A DNA stretch of 64,000 nucleotides from positions 806,001 through 870,000 of the forward strand of contig NC_056767.1 of NCBI RefSeq assembly GCF_018687715.1, given 5' to 3'. The stretch's first letter is position 1; the number at the start of each line of letters is the position of its first letter. Made by a program: the position numbers and the translations under genes. Of the stretch, positions 1 through 10,044 are shown in pieces. Under the pieces are notes generated by a model that saw nothing but the letters and a program-made list of their open reading frames with translations, had not been told where the DNA came from and searched no databases. Source of the stretch: Carya illinoinensis. Taxonomy: Eukaryota > Streptophyta > Magnoliopsida > Fagales > Juglandaceae.

Positions 1-542
1 TAAGGGCATCCCACATACCCAAGGTCAACAAGCCTTGTATCATCCAACACCTCCCGAAATTGCCCCATCCCTTTCTCCTCTCTTTGCTTCCCTCCCCATT
101 TCTCAGCTTGATAGAGGATCTCATTTAAATCCCCAACTACACACCATGCCTCACCTGCCTTTGGTTCCAGAATTTTTAATAAATCCCATGACAAAACCTT
201 TTTAGAAGCCTCCGGGTGTCCATAAAAACCTGTAAACACCCATTCTTTATTCTTTCCCTCCCCCTTTATTTTACTACTAATATGCCATTGAGAGAAACTT
301 AAAATTTCCAGATTTATACTCCTAGCCCAAAACAGAGCTAAACCCCCTTTTAATCCCCTTGGCTCCACTACAAAACAACCTTCCATGTCCAACCTTCATT
401 TTAAAGCTTCCACTCTTCCTGCCTTTATCTTTATCTCCAACAGAAAAACCAAACAGGGCTTATTCTCCTTTACCAATCGGCAAAGGTCTTGAACTGTACG
501 AAGGTTGCCCAACTCTTGACAGTTCCAACTTAGGCAATTCAT
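1..542 (-). pseudogene. LINE ORF2, endonuclease start, broken
   Basis: The ATG at 542 opens with MNCLSWNCQELGN, close to the N-terminus typical of plant LINE ORF2 apurinic endonucleases (the W-N-C-x-G-L start). After about 49 codons a TGA interrupts the frame near 394, and similar coding continues in another frame. The rest of the protein, including reverse transcriptase, is outside the window. It lies about 220 bases downstream of ORF1 on the same strand, as expected for this element class. Confidence 0.6.
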
Positions 543-759
543 AATGATTGGCGGGGCTGACTTCCAGCCTCCGCCAACACTTTGATATCAAATAGCTCCA
601 AACTATCACCATTTATTTATTTTTTTATTCTCTTTCTCACTCTCCTTTACATACCCACACTCATACCCTCTTTTAGCCAGGATAGTGTTGAAGCCCTCTC
701 TATTACCCAACCCTCTAGCTTTTCTTTTCCAGCTCCCTCTCTTCCCTTTTTCCTTCTCT

Positions 760-1788
760 TCAACCCCCCTCTCTTCCCTCCCCTCCTTCTTGTTCCATAA
801 TACTAGACCCATCCGTACCTGTCCTCCTAAGTTGGCCAATATTAACCAACCCCTTAGGTGACTCTACCAGTCCATCAGGATCCCCATTCCCCCTCTCCCC
901 TTCCACACCATCCAACACTGTCTCCCCCCCTCTCTTCTCTATTCCTTCCCTTTCCATCTCACTCCCTGTATTTTCCAAATCCACCTTCACAGCCCCTATA
1001 ACCTCCTCAACATTACCCCCACTCCCATCCTCCTCCTCTTCCCCCACACTGACAGGCTCAATTCGCACCTTACCAATCTGTTTTGCTCTCATCCAAGCCC
1101 CATACTGTCCAGCCCCTACTCTAACCTGCAAACATCCCTTCTCACCATGAACTATACATCCACAGGTTAAGTAAATCCTAGGTAATTTTTCATATTGGAA
1201 AGGAATCCACAACTTCTCTCCTAAGACATTTACAGTCCTTCCCCTCGCCAATTGCTTTCTTATATCTAATTCAACATTCACCCTCAGGAATTTACCCCAC
1301 GCAACTCCACCTTCTTGCACTTCCACCTCATTAACCCTCCCAATAGATTCCCCTAATTTCACCCCCATCTCCCGGTTCATACAATCCAACGGTAAGTTTT
1401 TCATTTGGATCCAGAAATTCTGTTTGAAAAACTCCACCGGTTGAATCTGAGCTTTCCCTATGTATGGCATTAACGCAAACAGGTAGTTGTCAAACAACCA
1501 CGGACGGCCTCTCAACACTTTTATTTTATCCTTACTGTTAACTAGAGAAATCACAAAGCAATTCGATCCAAGCTCACGGATAGTTAGAGGTTTACTCACC
1601 TTCCAAATTTTTTCCATGGTGGATCTTATGATTTCCCCTCTGATCGTCCGCTCCGCGAACACCTTCCCGAGAATGCTTCTCTCCCCCAGCTTTTTTAGTT
1701 CAGCATTTTCCCTCCACGGAACGTCAATTGGATCGCACTCTTCCTCATTCAGCTTCAGATTTCCCCACAGATCTTCCAATCCTTCCAT
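760..1788 (-). CDS. LINE ORF1 protein (DUF4283, degenerate zinc knuckle)
   Basis: The open frame runs from an ATG at 1788 (MEGLEDLWGN); it extends upstream to 1869 only through a GTG codon, so I prefer 1788. The N-terminal half carries the DUF4283 pattern (RPWLFDNYLFAL, then FWIQMKNLPLDCMNREMG). It is followed by a zinc-knuckle-like segment, YLTCGCIVHGEKGC, in which the first cysteine of the usual CX2C appears replaced by tyrosine. The C-terminal third is low-complexity and rich in Glu and Gly. In plant LINEs this protein binds RNA and accompanies the ORF2 enzyme. It is uninterrupted, but ORF2 is broken, so the element is probably inactive. Confidence 0.7.
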   Translation of the reverse strand: MEGLEDLWGNLKLNEEECDPIDVPWRENAELKKLGERSILGKVFAERTIRGEIIRSTMEKIWKVSKPLTIRELGSNCFVISLVNSKDKIKVLRGRPWLFDNYLFALMPYIGKAQIQPVEFFKQNFWIQMKNLPLDCMNREMGVKLGESIGRVNEVEVQEGGVAWGKFLRVNVELDIRKQLARGRTVNVLGEKLWIPFQYEKLPRIYLTCGCIVHGEKGCLQVRVGAGQYGAWMRAKQIGKVRIEPVSVGEEEEDGSGGNVEEVIGAVKVDLENTGSEMEREGIEKRGGETVLDGVEGERGNGDPDGLVESPKGLVNIGQLRRTGTDGSSIMEQEGGEGREGG

Positions 1789-2619
1789 CGGCCCTCTCTG
1801 TTTACCCTGGGCAAACACGATACTCGCACAGCTCCCTCCACCTGAGTGAATGAAGCCGATTCCCACCACCTATGCCGTTTTGCCCTAATCGCCTTCAGGA
1901 GGACGACGAGAGAGAAGCAATTAGAGGAGACTTTTTTAAGTATATATCTATCTCATCTTTCGATTGGAATCGTTTAAATTGTGAGACACAGGATGAAAAC
2001 CATCAAGAGTACTGTTCACTATTAGAGGCGGCCTTACTCCCGAGTCCCCAACATGGCTTTGATGGATTTAAAGGTCATGGAGTACTCCAGTATTCATAGA
2101 CACGATGACAAGGAGATGAACCTTATGATCGTCAGCTAGATATCAGTATATCACCATATATGTTACCATGTTCTTGGTGGGGTTGAGATGAGACTACAAA
2201 CTCAAATTATCTTGGGGGAGCATTTGCAATTCCCATGCATTGATCCTCTTTTTAAAACAAATATTAAATAATTTTTGACATGTGTACGTTTTATACGAGT
2301 CCCACGTATAAAACAAATATTAAATAATTTTTTTTTAAAAAAAAAAGAAAAGAAAAAAGCTTGAAGGTGGATAAGGTAGAGAACCGCCACCTCTTAAATA
2401 CTTAATTCCAATCTCTACCTCATGGATATTGGAGGTTTTTTTTTTTAGGTAATTTTTATTTGTTTCAATATATATATTTGTTTTGATATATACACATTTT
2501 CATATATATATGACGTACATTTAAGTGCTCAAAATTTCCATATTTCACGTGTTCATCCTACGCGGCAAATTTCAACTAAAAAAGTAGTTAATTGATCGTA
2601 ATGGTTGTCGAGCTCACGA

Positions 2620-2659
<40 letters not shown>
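2620..2659. repeat. (ATT)n microsatellite
   Basis: About 13 perfect ATT units in a row, seen directly. Confidence 0.95.
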
Positions 2660-2874
2660 TTTTGGAAAAAAGTGTAATACTAATTAGCGACTATATATTT
2701 TAGTATTTTTTAATTAAATCCATCAAAAAGCACAAGATATACATGATATGTGTGTATATATATATCAATTTAAAAAAAAATTAGAAACCGGAAATAGAAA
2801 GATCTTAAATTATCGCTTAAACAAGCTCTAAGAAAGAATATATCTACAAATTACATAAAAATTATATGAAAAAA

Positions 2875-3033
2875 AATCTATTATTAATCATTTATTTTTT
2901 CATTATTATCTTATTATGTGAGATTAGATGATAAGTTTTCAAGTGAAATATAATAAATAGTCTTTAATTATCTAATGACACATCATAAGATGATGAGAAT
3001 GTGATTAAAAAAATGAATAATGAGTAGCATTAG
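2875..3033. mobile_element. Fold-back MITE-like element
   Basis: The left arm (ATTATTAATCATTTATTTTT) is roughly complementary to the right arm, which ends in GAATAATGAGTAGCATT, and the centre is also partly palindromic. The pairing is imperfect, the borders are approximate and I found no clear target duplication. Confidence 0.45.
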
Positions 3034-3059
3034 TACTCTATGAAAAAATATATTTAGTG

Positions 3060-3169
3060 AAAAAAATCTAGTTGTAAGTATAACTGTATATTAATATGTG
3101 CATCAATCTATTAATGTGATTGATAAAAAAGTAAATTAATACGCGCTTTACTTGTATGTAGCAAAACTC
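3060..3169. mobile_element. Mutator-like MITE, copy 1, with 9-bp target duplication
   Basis: The ends form an imperfect inverted repeat: left AAAAAAATCTAGTTGTAAG, right CTTGTATGTAGCAAAACTC. They are flanked on both sides by TATTTAGTG (3051-3059 and 3170-3178). Two more copies lie at 17558 and 61372, each with a different 9-bp duplication. A 9-bp duplication is characteristic of Mutator-like transposons. This copy is short, about 110 bp, probably through internal loss. Confidence 0.65.
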
Positions 3170-3535
3170 TATTTAGTGAGAGTGTAAGGCACATCTTTTG
3201 TATTGTCGACCTAGCATGCATGATTTAATTTACAAGAAGAATTCAAAATTAACTAGTATTACTCTAAATTATTATTTTTTTAATTAAGATGATTGTACCC
3301 GAATTTTATTTAATGCATTTATTTATAGCAGAGGAAAACTGTAGTTACAGCTTAATATCCGAGATTACATATTAACCTAAAATCCAAACCAAGTATCATA
3401 ATGCAAGAATTACTCCGAATGATTCATATTGTTACAACTGAAATTAAAATCAAAAGCTTTCTTGCGATGAGATGGAGAAGAGAAGAGATGGAAGGGGGAA
3501 GAGAAAAGAAAGTACATATGAGGAAGCTGCTAAGA

Positions 3536-4234
3536 TCAACAGTACAGTTTGGCTCGGCATGTTGGACACGTGTTGGACTTGGCCAACCATGGCAACATAC
3601 AATCTCGATGATAAATATGAGAGCAATCCATGCGAAGAAGCTCAGCTCCAACCGACGATGAAAAATCCTCAATACATATTCCGCACGTACCCAGTTCATG
3701 ATCCTCATCGTCCTTGCTCGCAACAAATTTCCCTTTCTCGATCAACTTTTCGATCGCCGATTGCTGATCAGCCTGATCATCCAATATTTCGTCGAACAAT
3801 ACTTCTGACTGCAACATACGCACCTCGGCCACGATGTAATACCCCGGCCGGGACCCTCGAGCTTCGGTGCCGGCCACCAACTGGCGTATCGCGAAGGACG
3901 CTATGTTCCGGGCCAAGCGGAGGCGATGCTGATTTTCAAAACCGATAAGGTCGATAAGCCTCGACGAGATCTGAGTCCAAAGATAGTGAAAGTGCCGATG
4001 CGGGTATGAGAACAAATAGGCAGGAACGCGGTTGACAAACGTAGAGGTCGGAGGGCTCATGTGATAATCGAATGGATCCAAGACGCCGCTACGATTCATG
4101 ATGCTTCGCCATAAGTTTTGGAAGCGAGCGCCGGCAAAGCGAACTTCGACCCTGCCCTCAGTTAGATCAGCTTGGCTGGATAGAGCAGTTGCATCCGATA
4201 AATGAAGATATACATTGTTGGTACTACCCGCCAT
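3536..4234 (-). CDS. RING-H2 zinc finger protein, putative E3 ubiquitin ligase (copy 1)
   Basis: A single-exon gene of 232 codons, probably a ubiquitin ligase that recruits an E2 enzyme through its C-terminal RING-H2 finger. The finger spans about residues 183-230. Its ligands are visible as CGIC, then DCSHIYHRDC, then CPTC (Cys3-His2-Cys3), with the Pro-Trp-Leu after the sixth ligand that E2-binding fingers usually have. The N-terminal 170 residues (GRVEVRF onward) belong to no family I recognise. I chose the ATG at 4234: the frame is open to 4441, but the neighbouring paralogue at 8260-8958 has the same ATG context and gives exactly the same length. No membrane segment or signal peptide is visible from this start. 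Substrates are unknown. Confidence 0.8.
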   Translation of the reverse strand: MAGSTNNVYLHLSDATALSSQADLTEGRVEVRFAGARFQNLWRSIMNRSGVLDPFDYHMSPPTSTFVNRVPAYLFSYPHRHFHYLWTQISSRLIDLIGFENQHRLRLARNIASFAIRQLVAGTEARGSRPGYYIVAEVRMLQSEVLFDEILDDQADQQSAIEKLIEKGKFVASKDDEDHELGTCGICIEDFSSSVGAELLRMDCSHIYHRDCMLPWLAKSNTCPTCRAKLYC

Positions 4235-4371
4235 TGATGAGATCATAAGCGATAAACGAAATATCGATGATAAAAGTAGAAGTGGGTGATGATCAGATAT
4301 ATGCAGGCATGCACGGAAGATCGATCGTGTATAAATAATAAATATTATAGAGAGAAAGAGACTCAGTGAAT

Positions 4372-4466
4372 CTCTAATCCTAAACGGACTCTGAAACCCA
4401 AAAATTAGTAATCCTAGAAGGACTAGTACTACTGCATGCATGCCAATTCTCTAATCCTAAAAGGAC
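4372..4466 (-). promoter_or_regulatory. Triplicated AATCCTAAAMGGACT motif upstream of RING gene 1
   Basis: Three near-identical copies (plus-strand reading) sit at 4372-4390, 4408-4424 and 4448-4466, about 35-43 bases apart. One more copy lies upstream of the paralogue at 9102-9119. Its position in the 5' flank of both duplicates suggests a shared promoter or leader element; that role is inference. The motif is partly self-complementary (AATCC...GGACT). Confidence 0.4.
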
Positions 4467-5215
4467 TATAAAACAAATAGCACTCGGCCTAGACAGAGTT
4501 GGAGAACTCCAAACGACTAACTGCCAAACCTAGGTTAACCGACTCATATATAAAATCCAACTCTTGGGTTTTTTTTATTTTTATTTTTATTTTTTTCATT
4601 TATTTTTTATTTTTATCTATAATCGAAGTCAATCAGTCAAATTTCTGATTGACGTCGAGACAATATTGACTCTGACTCCGACTCTGTATAAGTTATAAAA
4701 ATATGTATTATTTATATAGTGATCATATACTCTCATATTGAAAGTCCATAATTTATATAGTTAAATTTAATACTATCCTAGTATTTGTTAATTAATTATT
4801 ATAAAATTATATACTTATACTATATTCTAGTATATATGATAACATATAATCTGAAAAATGGTGTGTAGTTATATATAGAGTACTTGTTTATAATTATGAT
4901 AAACGGCACATAATTAGTAATTAGATATACTCAAAATTCAATGAGTCAACACTAGACACTATCAACATTAATCAATATTGTTAATAATCAATACTGATAA
5001 TAAAATTCAATGTTTGAAAAAATTATAAAACTCATAAATAAAAAAATTTAGGGTTAAAACAAAGATTAAAATTAAATTTAGGGTTTGGAGAAAAAAGCTC
5101 ACAACACGGTTTGGAAAACAAGAAATAATAAAGCTGGGTTTAGAAAATAAATGAATGCCTAGCTAAATGATGATGTAGTTCGGGGGCTGGTTTGTTTTGT
5201 TTTATTCATGTAAGA

Positions 5216-5362
5216 GTAATGCTATATACAATTATTTTTACATATTTTCTACTCACTCTATTGTTGTGATTGGCTGCATTAATTTTTTTTAATATACAAC
5301 CAATCATATCAATAAAGTACACAAAAAAGTATAAAAAAATAATTGCATATAAAATTTTTGTT
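5216..5362. mobile_element. Palindromic MITE-like element
   Basis: The left arm (GCTATATACAATTATTTTTA) pairs with the right arm (AATAATTGCATATA), and GTGATTGG pairs with CCAATCAT nearer the centre. Nearly the whole unit folds back on itself. It carries no coding sequence. Borders are approximate. Confidence 0.55.
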
Positions 5363-6119
5363 ACTTCTTTTATGTTATGTATCGAATGCCTACTTTGTGT
5401 GTTTTTTTGTTTTTTTGTTTGTTCATGTAATTTTGTTTAGTATTTTAGCATTTTCTTTTATATTTGGAGGCTTTATATGGTTTCTTTTCAATTTTTACTT
5501 TAAAATCTGACCAGTGATTTGTATTTAATTTTAATCCTACTTATTTAGTTTGTACTTTAGTAAAGATGATTAGAGTATTTATTTTCAAATTGTTATATCT
5601 TTACTTTCACCTCATATACTACTGCTTTACTATTCAACTATTTTTTTTTTTCCTTTTGCTCTACTCTGTTTTAATGGAGTCGGACCGGATCTTGCACTTG
5701 TTAGATGTGAAGTAAGAGATCAATATTGCACTTCGACCAAATCGGAATAGGGTCGGAAAAAGCTGAATCCGACTCCGGCTTGGTCATGCAACCCTACTTT
5801 TATTCATCTTAAATTTGTATTGTTGTTTCAAATGCTAGCTAGATATCAATATTCATGCAGGCGAACCCAAGGTCCACTTGAAAACCAAGAAAATGTACAA
5901 TATATAATATATTACTCATAAAAATAAGAATAAAAAACCATACATGCATTAGCCAAGAGCATGTAGTTCAAATGGCATGAGACACTGCCTCTATAAGAGA
6001 GGTTTTGGGTTCAATCTCTCTCTCCAAATCTCTCAATATAATTAAAAATAAAAAATAAAAATACCATGCATGCATTAGTATTCATGTGTTATGCTAATTA
6101 GAAGCACGCATTTTACTTA

Positions 6120-6326
6120 GTAATAGCTTTGCTCAGTTTGGATATATCAAAACTATTTCATCTCATCATTATAATTTTTTTAAATTTTTATATTAAATAC
6201 AATAAACAATTATTCATCCTTTTCAAATCCCAAAATAATAATATATAATATTAAAAAATAATATTATAATAATATTTTATTTAAATTTTAACTTTCATTT
6301 CAACTCATTATCCAAACCTAACCTTA
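6120..6326. mobile_element. Tourist-type MITE (GTTTGG-ended)
   Basis: The left end contains GCTCAGTTTGGAT and the right end ATCCAAACCTAACC. The interior has the CATCTCATCATTATAA motif shared with the copies at 35461, 36143, 51547 and 60161. The ends have diverged, so borders are approximate. Confidence 0.45.
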
Positions 6327-6455
6327 AGAAATAGGTTGTAGTGATAAAATAAAAGGAAAAAATCAAAATAAAATCTGATTCAAGAAATTCTGCCTTAAGA
6401 TCAGAACAATTACTATAATTATAGTCTCAGCTCTCATGCTCCTTAGATATTTTAG

Positions 6456-6458
<3 letters not shown>

Positions 6459-6492
<34 letters not shown>
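6459..6492. repeat. (AT)n microsatellite
   Basis: About 17 AT units, seen directly. Shorter AT runs occur near 7968, 53355 and 53640. Confidence 0.95.
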
Positions 6493-6498
<6 letters not shown>

Positions 6499-6662
6499 GG
6501 ATCGATGAAAACATGATAACTATAATGCACTTAATTAATTAAGGTAATTTCTGATCATGATATAAGTTAATTTTGGAATTTTATTAATTCATTGGTTTGA
6601 TATCTCCTTTCTTTCAACCGTATTGAAGATAGTTATATAGGAGGAAAATTAGCTTTATATAT

Positions 6663-6840
6663 TAAGAAAAATTATTATTGCAGTCAGAAGTACGTGAGCA
6701 CCATATAATTATTTTTGAAAAAATTGAATAAATACAAAATTCACATAAAAATAAATTAATTTTTTAATAATATACTCCACTCATTTTTAAAACTACTGCA
6801 TGACACTTGCGCACTCCATAACTATACATAATATTATTCA
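6663..6840. mobile_element. Fold-back MITE-like element
   Basis: The ends pair imperfectly: ACCATATAATTATTTTTGAA on the left against CATTTTTAAAACTACTGCAT on the right. The interior resembles the elements near 52892 and 54104. Borders are approximate. Confidence 0.4.
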
Positions 6841-7109
6841 TTTTATTTGATTATTGAGTAATCCCATCGAAGAAGAACTATATGATCTGTCTTTTTCTTT
6901 ATTTATTTTTAAGATGGAAAGAAAAAATAGTTAATCATGTATACAATATTATTAATATAGAAACTCATGTACATAGTTAATGTATCCTCTAAATAAACTC
7001 GATAATATATGGTAAGTTTGCCGACACATGACACGTGACACTTTTTGGGCACGTCATCATCAATACCTTATAACACCTAGCCTTGTGAGAAGCCACCTCT
7101 AGTTTCCAC

Positions 7110-7741
7110 TAAGGGTGTACAAGAAATTGGTAAACCGGTCGTGACCCAACTGTCGTAGTCCAGAACTGGTCAAAACTGCTAGGGAACCGGTGGCAGAAAT
7201 TTAACAAAACCGACAAACGTCGATTCGATCGTGGTTTGAGGCCGGCTTAAACCGTTGAACCGGCCAACCACATATACTTATTTTTTTTTTTAATTTATAC
7301 CTATATAAACGACACCGTTCCACTTAAACTTAAGTGTAATGGCATCGTTTGATGCCTTCAGTTGTATTTAAAGCATATCTAAACAATGTCATTTGTATTC
7401 AACCAAACAGTGTCGTTTTATCTATGAGAAACAAAAAAAAAAAAAAAAAGTAGAACGACACAATTAGATTTAGAACCAAATGGCATCGTTTAGATCTTCT
7501 TCTTCCTTCTTCTTCTTCTTCTCCAATTCACATCTCTCTCTCTCTCTCTCTCTACTCTCTCAGAGAATTAGTGTCATTAGGAAAACTGAGAACCGACCGT
7601 AAACTGCCAGAGAACCGCCAGAATAGATACGGACGATTTTTCTCCTCCCCATCGACCGGTTATGGTCAATTGCTCTAGCATATTTTACCTTGTTAGTTGG
7701 CATTGGTTTTATCCAAAAACCGCACTGATAAGGCCGGTTTT
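7110..7741. mobile_element. Unclassified CCGGTT-rich insertion between 16-bp direct repeats
   Basis: CACCTCTAGTTTCCAC (7094-7109) recurs as CACCTCTAGTTCCCAC (7742-7757), with one difference. Between them lies about 630 bp rich in AACCGG/CCGGTT words, plus TTC and TC microsatellites and an A-run near 7434. The ends are weakly inverted (TAAGGGTGTAC...AAACCGGT against GGCCGGTTTTCACC). No long coding frame is convincing. It could be a non-autonomous transposon or a retroposed copy. Confidence 0.4.
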
Positions 7742-7757
7742 CACCTCTAGTTCCCAC

Positions 7758-8259
7758 CCCAACCTCTTGGATATTCCTCGTCTAGGCCAGGGTTTATTTT
7801 TAGCTAATATATGTAATTCTTTCCATTTATTTGTTTTATTATTTTTTATATGATAATGTTCAAGTGTCAAAATAACACGTGTCACATGTTTATTGGTTCC
7901 ACATATCACAAATCCTGTATGGTAAATCTGCATTAATTGGCTATTAATTTCAATGGAAGGAGTAATTGATATATATATATATATATATATATAATGGTAC
8001 GTACGTACTGAAAGAACTTAAAAAGGAAATTAATAAATTAAATTGAGAAATAAATTATTTATTTCCCTAAAAAAAATTTAAAACTATTCGGAAAGATGAT
8101 CAAATTACAGAAATGAAATACCTAAGATATTAAGAAAAATTTCTAGAAATTAAATATATACAAAAAAAAAAAATGGTATACATGAACTGAAATTGGAATC
8201 AAAGCTTCTAAATCTTAAAAACTGCAAAATGCTGCATGGGATCGAGAATATATAAGAGA
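7758..8259. other. AT-rich 3' flank of RING gene 2
   Basis: No gene seen. It holds an AT microsatellite at about 7968-7993 and A-rich tracts, probably including the 3' UTR of the minus-strand RING gene that follows. Confidence 0.5.
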
Positions 8260-8958
8260 TCAATGCATGAGCTTGGCTCGGCATGATGGACACGCATTCT
8301 TGGACTTAGCCAACCATGGCATTATGCAATCTCGATGATAAATATGAGAGCAATACGTGCGAAGAAGCTCAGCCCCGACCGACGATGAAAAATCCTCCAA
8401 ACATATGCTGCAAGTACCCAAGTCATCGGCCTCCTCCTTGCTGGCAACAAAGCCACCCTTCTCCATCAACTGGTCGATCGGAGTAGTATTACTTGTTGGC
8501 TCGCCGCCATCGGCTACTGCCGAGTCCTCATGACCATCATCGCCGACCTCATAATCGATTCCTTGGTTGATTGATTGTACCCATACTAACGTACCCAACA
8601 CGGCCACGATGGAGTACCCCTGCGGCCGTTGCGCTGCGAAAGACGTGATTTTCGAGGCTATGACGTGTCGTCTCCCATCGTCACGGCCGATATTGAGGTT
8701 TATGAGATTCGACGAGATCTGAGTGTAAAGGTAGTGACTCTGCTGTTCCGGTGCTGGGAACATCGAGGAAGGGACCTCGACGACAAATAAAGTCCTCGTA
8801 GGGTAAATGAGATTATCGTCCAGGATCAATCTACCGTCGAGTTCTAGAGAAACACGGGACAAGCGAACTTCGACCCTGCCCGCAGTTGGAACTTCGCCCG
8901 CTTGAAGATTCGCTTGATCTGATAATTCCATAAACAGAGGGTTGATAACACTCGCCAT
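8260..8958 (-). CDS. RING-H2 zinc finger protein, putative E3 ubiquitin ligase (copy 2)
   Basis: A single-exon paralogue of the gene at 3536-4234, with the same orientation and the same 232-codon length when started at the shared ATG (8958). The C-terminal finger reads CSIC, then YCSHIYHRDC, then CPSC, again Cys3-His2-Cys3, with one extra residue before the seventh ligand. The SSSVGAELLR stretch and the VASK segment just before the finger are shared almost exactly with copy 1. The middle of the protein is far more divergent and carries an acidic insert (about residues 140-165). The frame is open to 9021, adding 21 hydrophobic residues that could be read as a signal peptide, but copy 1 does not share that extension. 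Predicted role: ubiquitin ligase of unknown substrate. Confidence 0.8.
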   Translation of the reverse strand: MASVINPLFMELSDQANLQAGEVPTAGRVEVRLSRVSLELDGRLILDDNLIYPTRTLFVVEVPSSMFPAPEQQSHYLYTQISSNLINLNIGRDDGRRHVIASKITSFAAQRPQGYSIVAVLGTLVWVQSINQGIDYEVGDDGHEDSAVADGGEPTSNTTPIDQLMEKGGFVASKEEADDLGTCSICLEDFSSSVGAELLRTYCSHIYHRDCIMPWLAKSKNACPSCRAKLMH

Positions 8959-9030
8959 TGATGAGAGCAAAGCAAATAAAGTGAAGGAAAGTAACGAAGT
9001 GTTTGATGAGAAATAACCCAATGCGAATAA

Positions 9031-9031
<1 letters not shown>

Positions 9032-9083
<52 letters not shown>
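9032..9083. repeat. (GA)n microsatellite in the 5' flank of RING gene 2
   Basis: About 26 GA units, roughly 75 bases upstream of the chosen ATG (CT-rich on the coding strand). Leaders of plant genes often carry such tracts; copy 1 has only a remnant at about 4349-4360. Confidence 0.9.
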
Positions 9084-9085
<2 letters not shown>

Positions 9086-9119
9086 CCGTGACGTTCTATT
9101 TACTAATCCTAAACGGACT

Positions 9120-10044
9120 CAGAGATCTTATATAACTGCCAAACATGGCCTCAGGTTAACTGGCTGATTCACATCAAATCTCTCTTTTATTTTCGGGGTT
9201 CTCTCTTGACGGCAGAAAAATACATCAACGTCGGATACAGTTTAGTTTTAAAGTGCGTAATATTTGCATAATATTTTTTTAAAATAATTTAAAATTTATT
9301 ATTAAAAAGATGATTTTTTCTGTAAATTTTAAATTTATCAAATAACGTTACATTTATAAGTGTTACAAAAACGAAACTTATTTACGTAGTTATTCATTTC
9401 AATTTTTTAGGGCCCAATAATCTTTGTTAATTCTACTATGTAGGGGATCTAAGTGCGCTTTGGGTCTGGGAGCTACAGCATTGGGCGCACCTATTGGCAC
9501 TCAGTATGTGATTAAGGGCTGAATGGACTTATTTTCCTTTTAATCAAGCAAATATTTCATTAACATAAAAAAATCAACATACATGAAGAGTGGGTGAGAT
9601 TTTCTAATAAACAAAATGTAAAAGTGAAAATAAATCAAATTTTGGAACCAAAAATCTAGTCATTTCATTCTCTGCAAAGAGGGTATCGTCTTAAATAACG
9701 CTTTTTACTGTTTGTACAGTTATGCAAATTGTGTTGCCACCTGCTGAACGTAGTGGATGTTGGTGGTGCACTGTAATTTGTTGTTATGAGATGTTTATGA
9801 AGAGATTGGTATCCCTTGCCTCAAGATCATTAGTTAGAGAAAGTAAAAATATAATAGGAAGATTGATATCGATTGGCTCGGATTGCCACTGGCCGAGTTT
9901 CTTTTATTTATAAGTAATTATTGTGAGACCCATTACTGCATTAAAAAAAAATGAAAGTAAAAAAATATTTTTTTTATATGCTATATATAATAAGAGCCAA
10001 ATAAATGAAAAAACAAATAATAAAGATGCAAAAATGTAGAAATT
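9120..10044. other. Intergenic stretch left of the inverted LINE
   Basis: AT-rich with no convincing gene. A 63-codon frame at 9722-9913 has no recognisable domain and looks like chance. Confidence 0.5.

Larger units (their letters stand above)
1..1930 (-). mobile_element. LINE (non-LTR retrotransposon), 5' half, runs off the window
   Basis: The minus strand reads a 5' leader, then ORF1 (DUF4283 plus zinc-knuckle type), a spacer of about 220 bases and the start of ORF2 with an endonuclease-like opening. The 3' part lies beyond position 1. The leader before ORF1 resembles the leader type I associate with plant L1-like LINEs, so the 5' end is probably near 1900-1930, but I could not fix it. 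ORF2 is broken. Order and domains fit a plant L1-clade element. Confidence 0.75.
1931..3059. other. AT-rich intergenic stretch
   Basis: I see no supported gene here. It holds poly-A/T tracts, an ATT microsatellite at about 2620-2659 and a fold-back element at about 2875-3033. Confidence 0.6.
4467..7093. other. AT-rich intergenic stretch between the two RING genes
   Basis: No gene supported. It contains several MITE-like fold-backs, listed separately, poly-A/T runs and an AT microsatellite. Confidence 0.6.

Noticed and set aside
606..839. Short frames on both strands near the LINE ORF1 (582-800 +, 606-839 -, 1487-1849 +)
   Set aside because: They are shadows of the minus-strand LINE ORFs or low-complexity, with no domain.
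1872..2099. 75-codon plus-strand frame just right of the LINE
   Set aside because: Its start lies in the reverse of the LINE leader; no recognisable domain or splice context.
4235..4441. Longer N-terminus for RING gene 1 (start at 4441)
   Set aside because: The paralogue does not share it, and both genes give exactly 232 codons from the common ATG.
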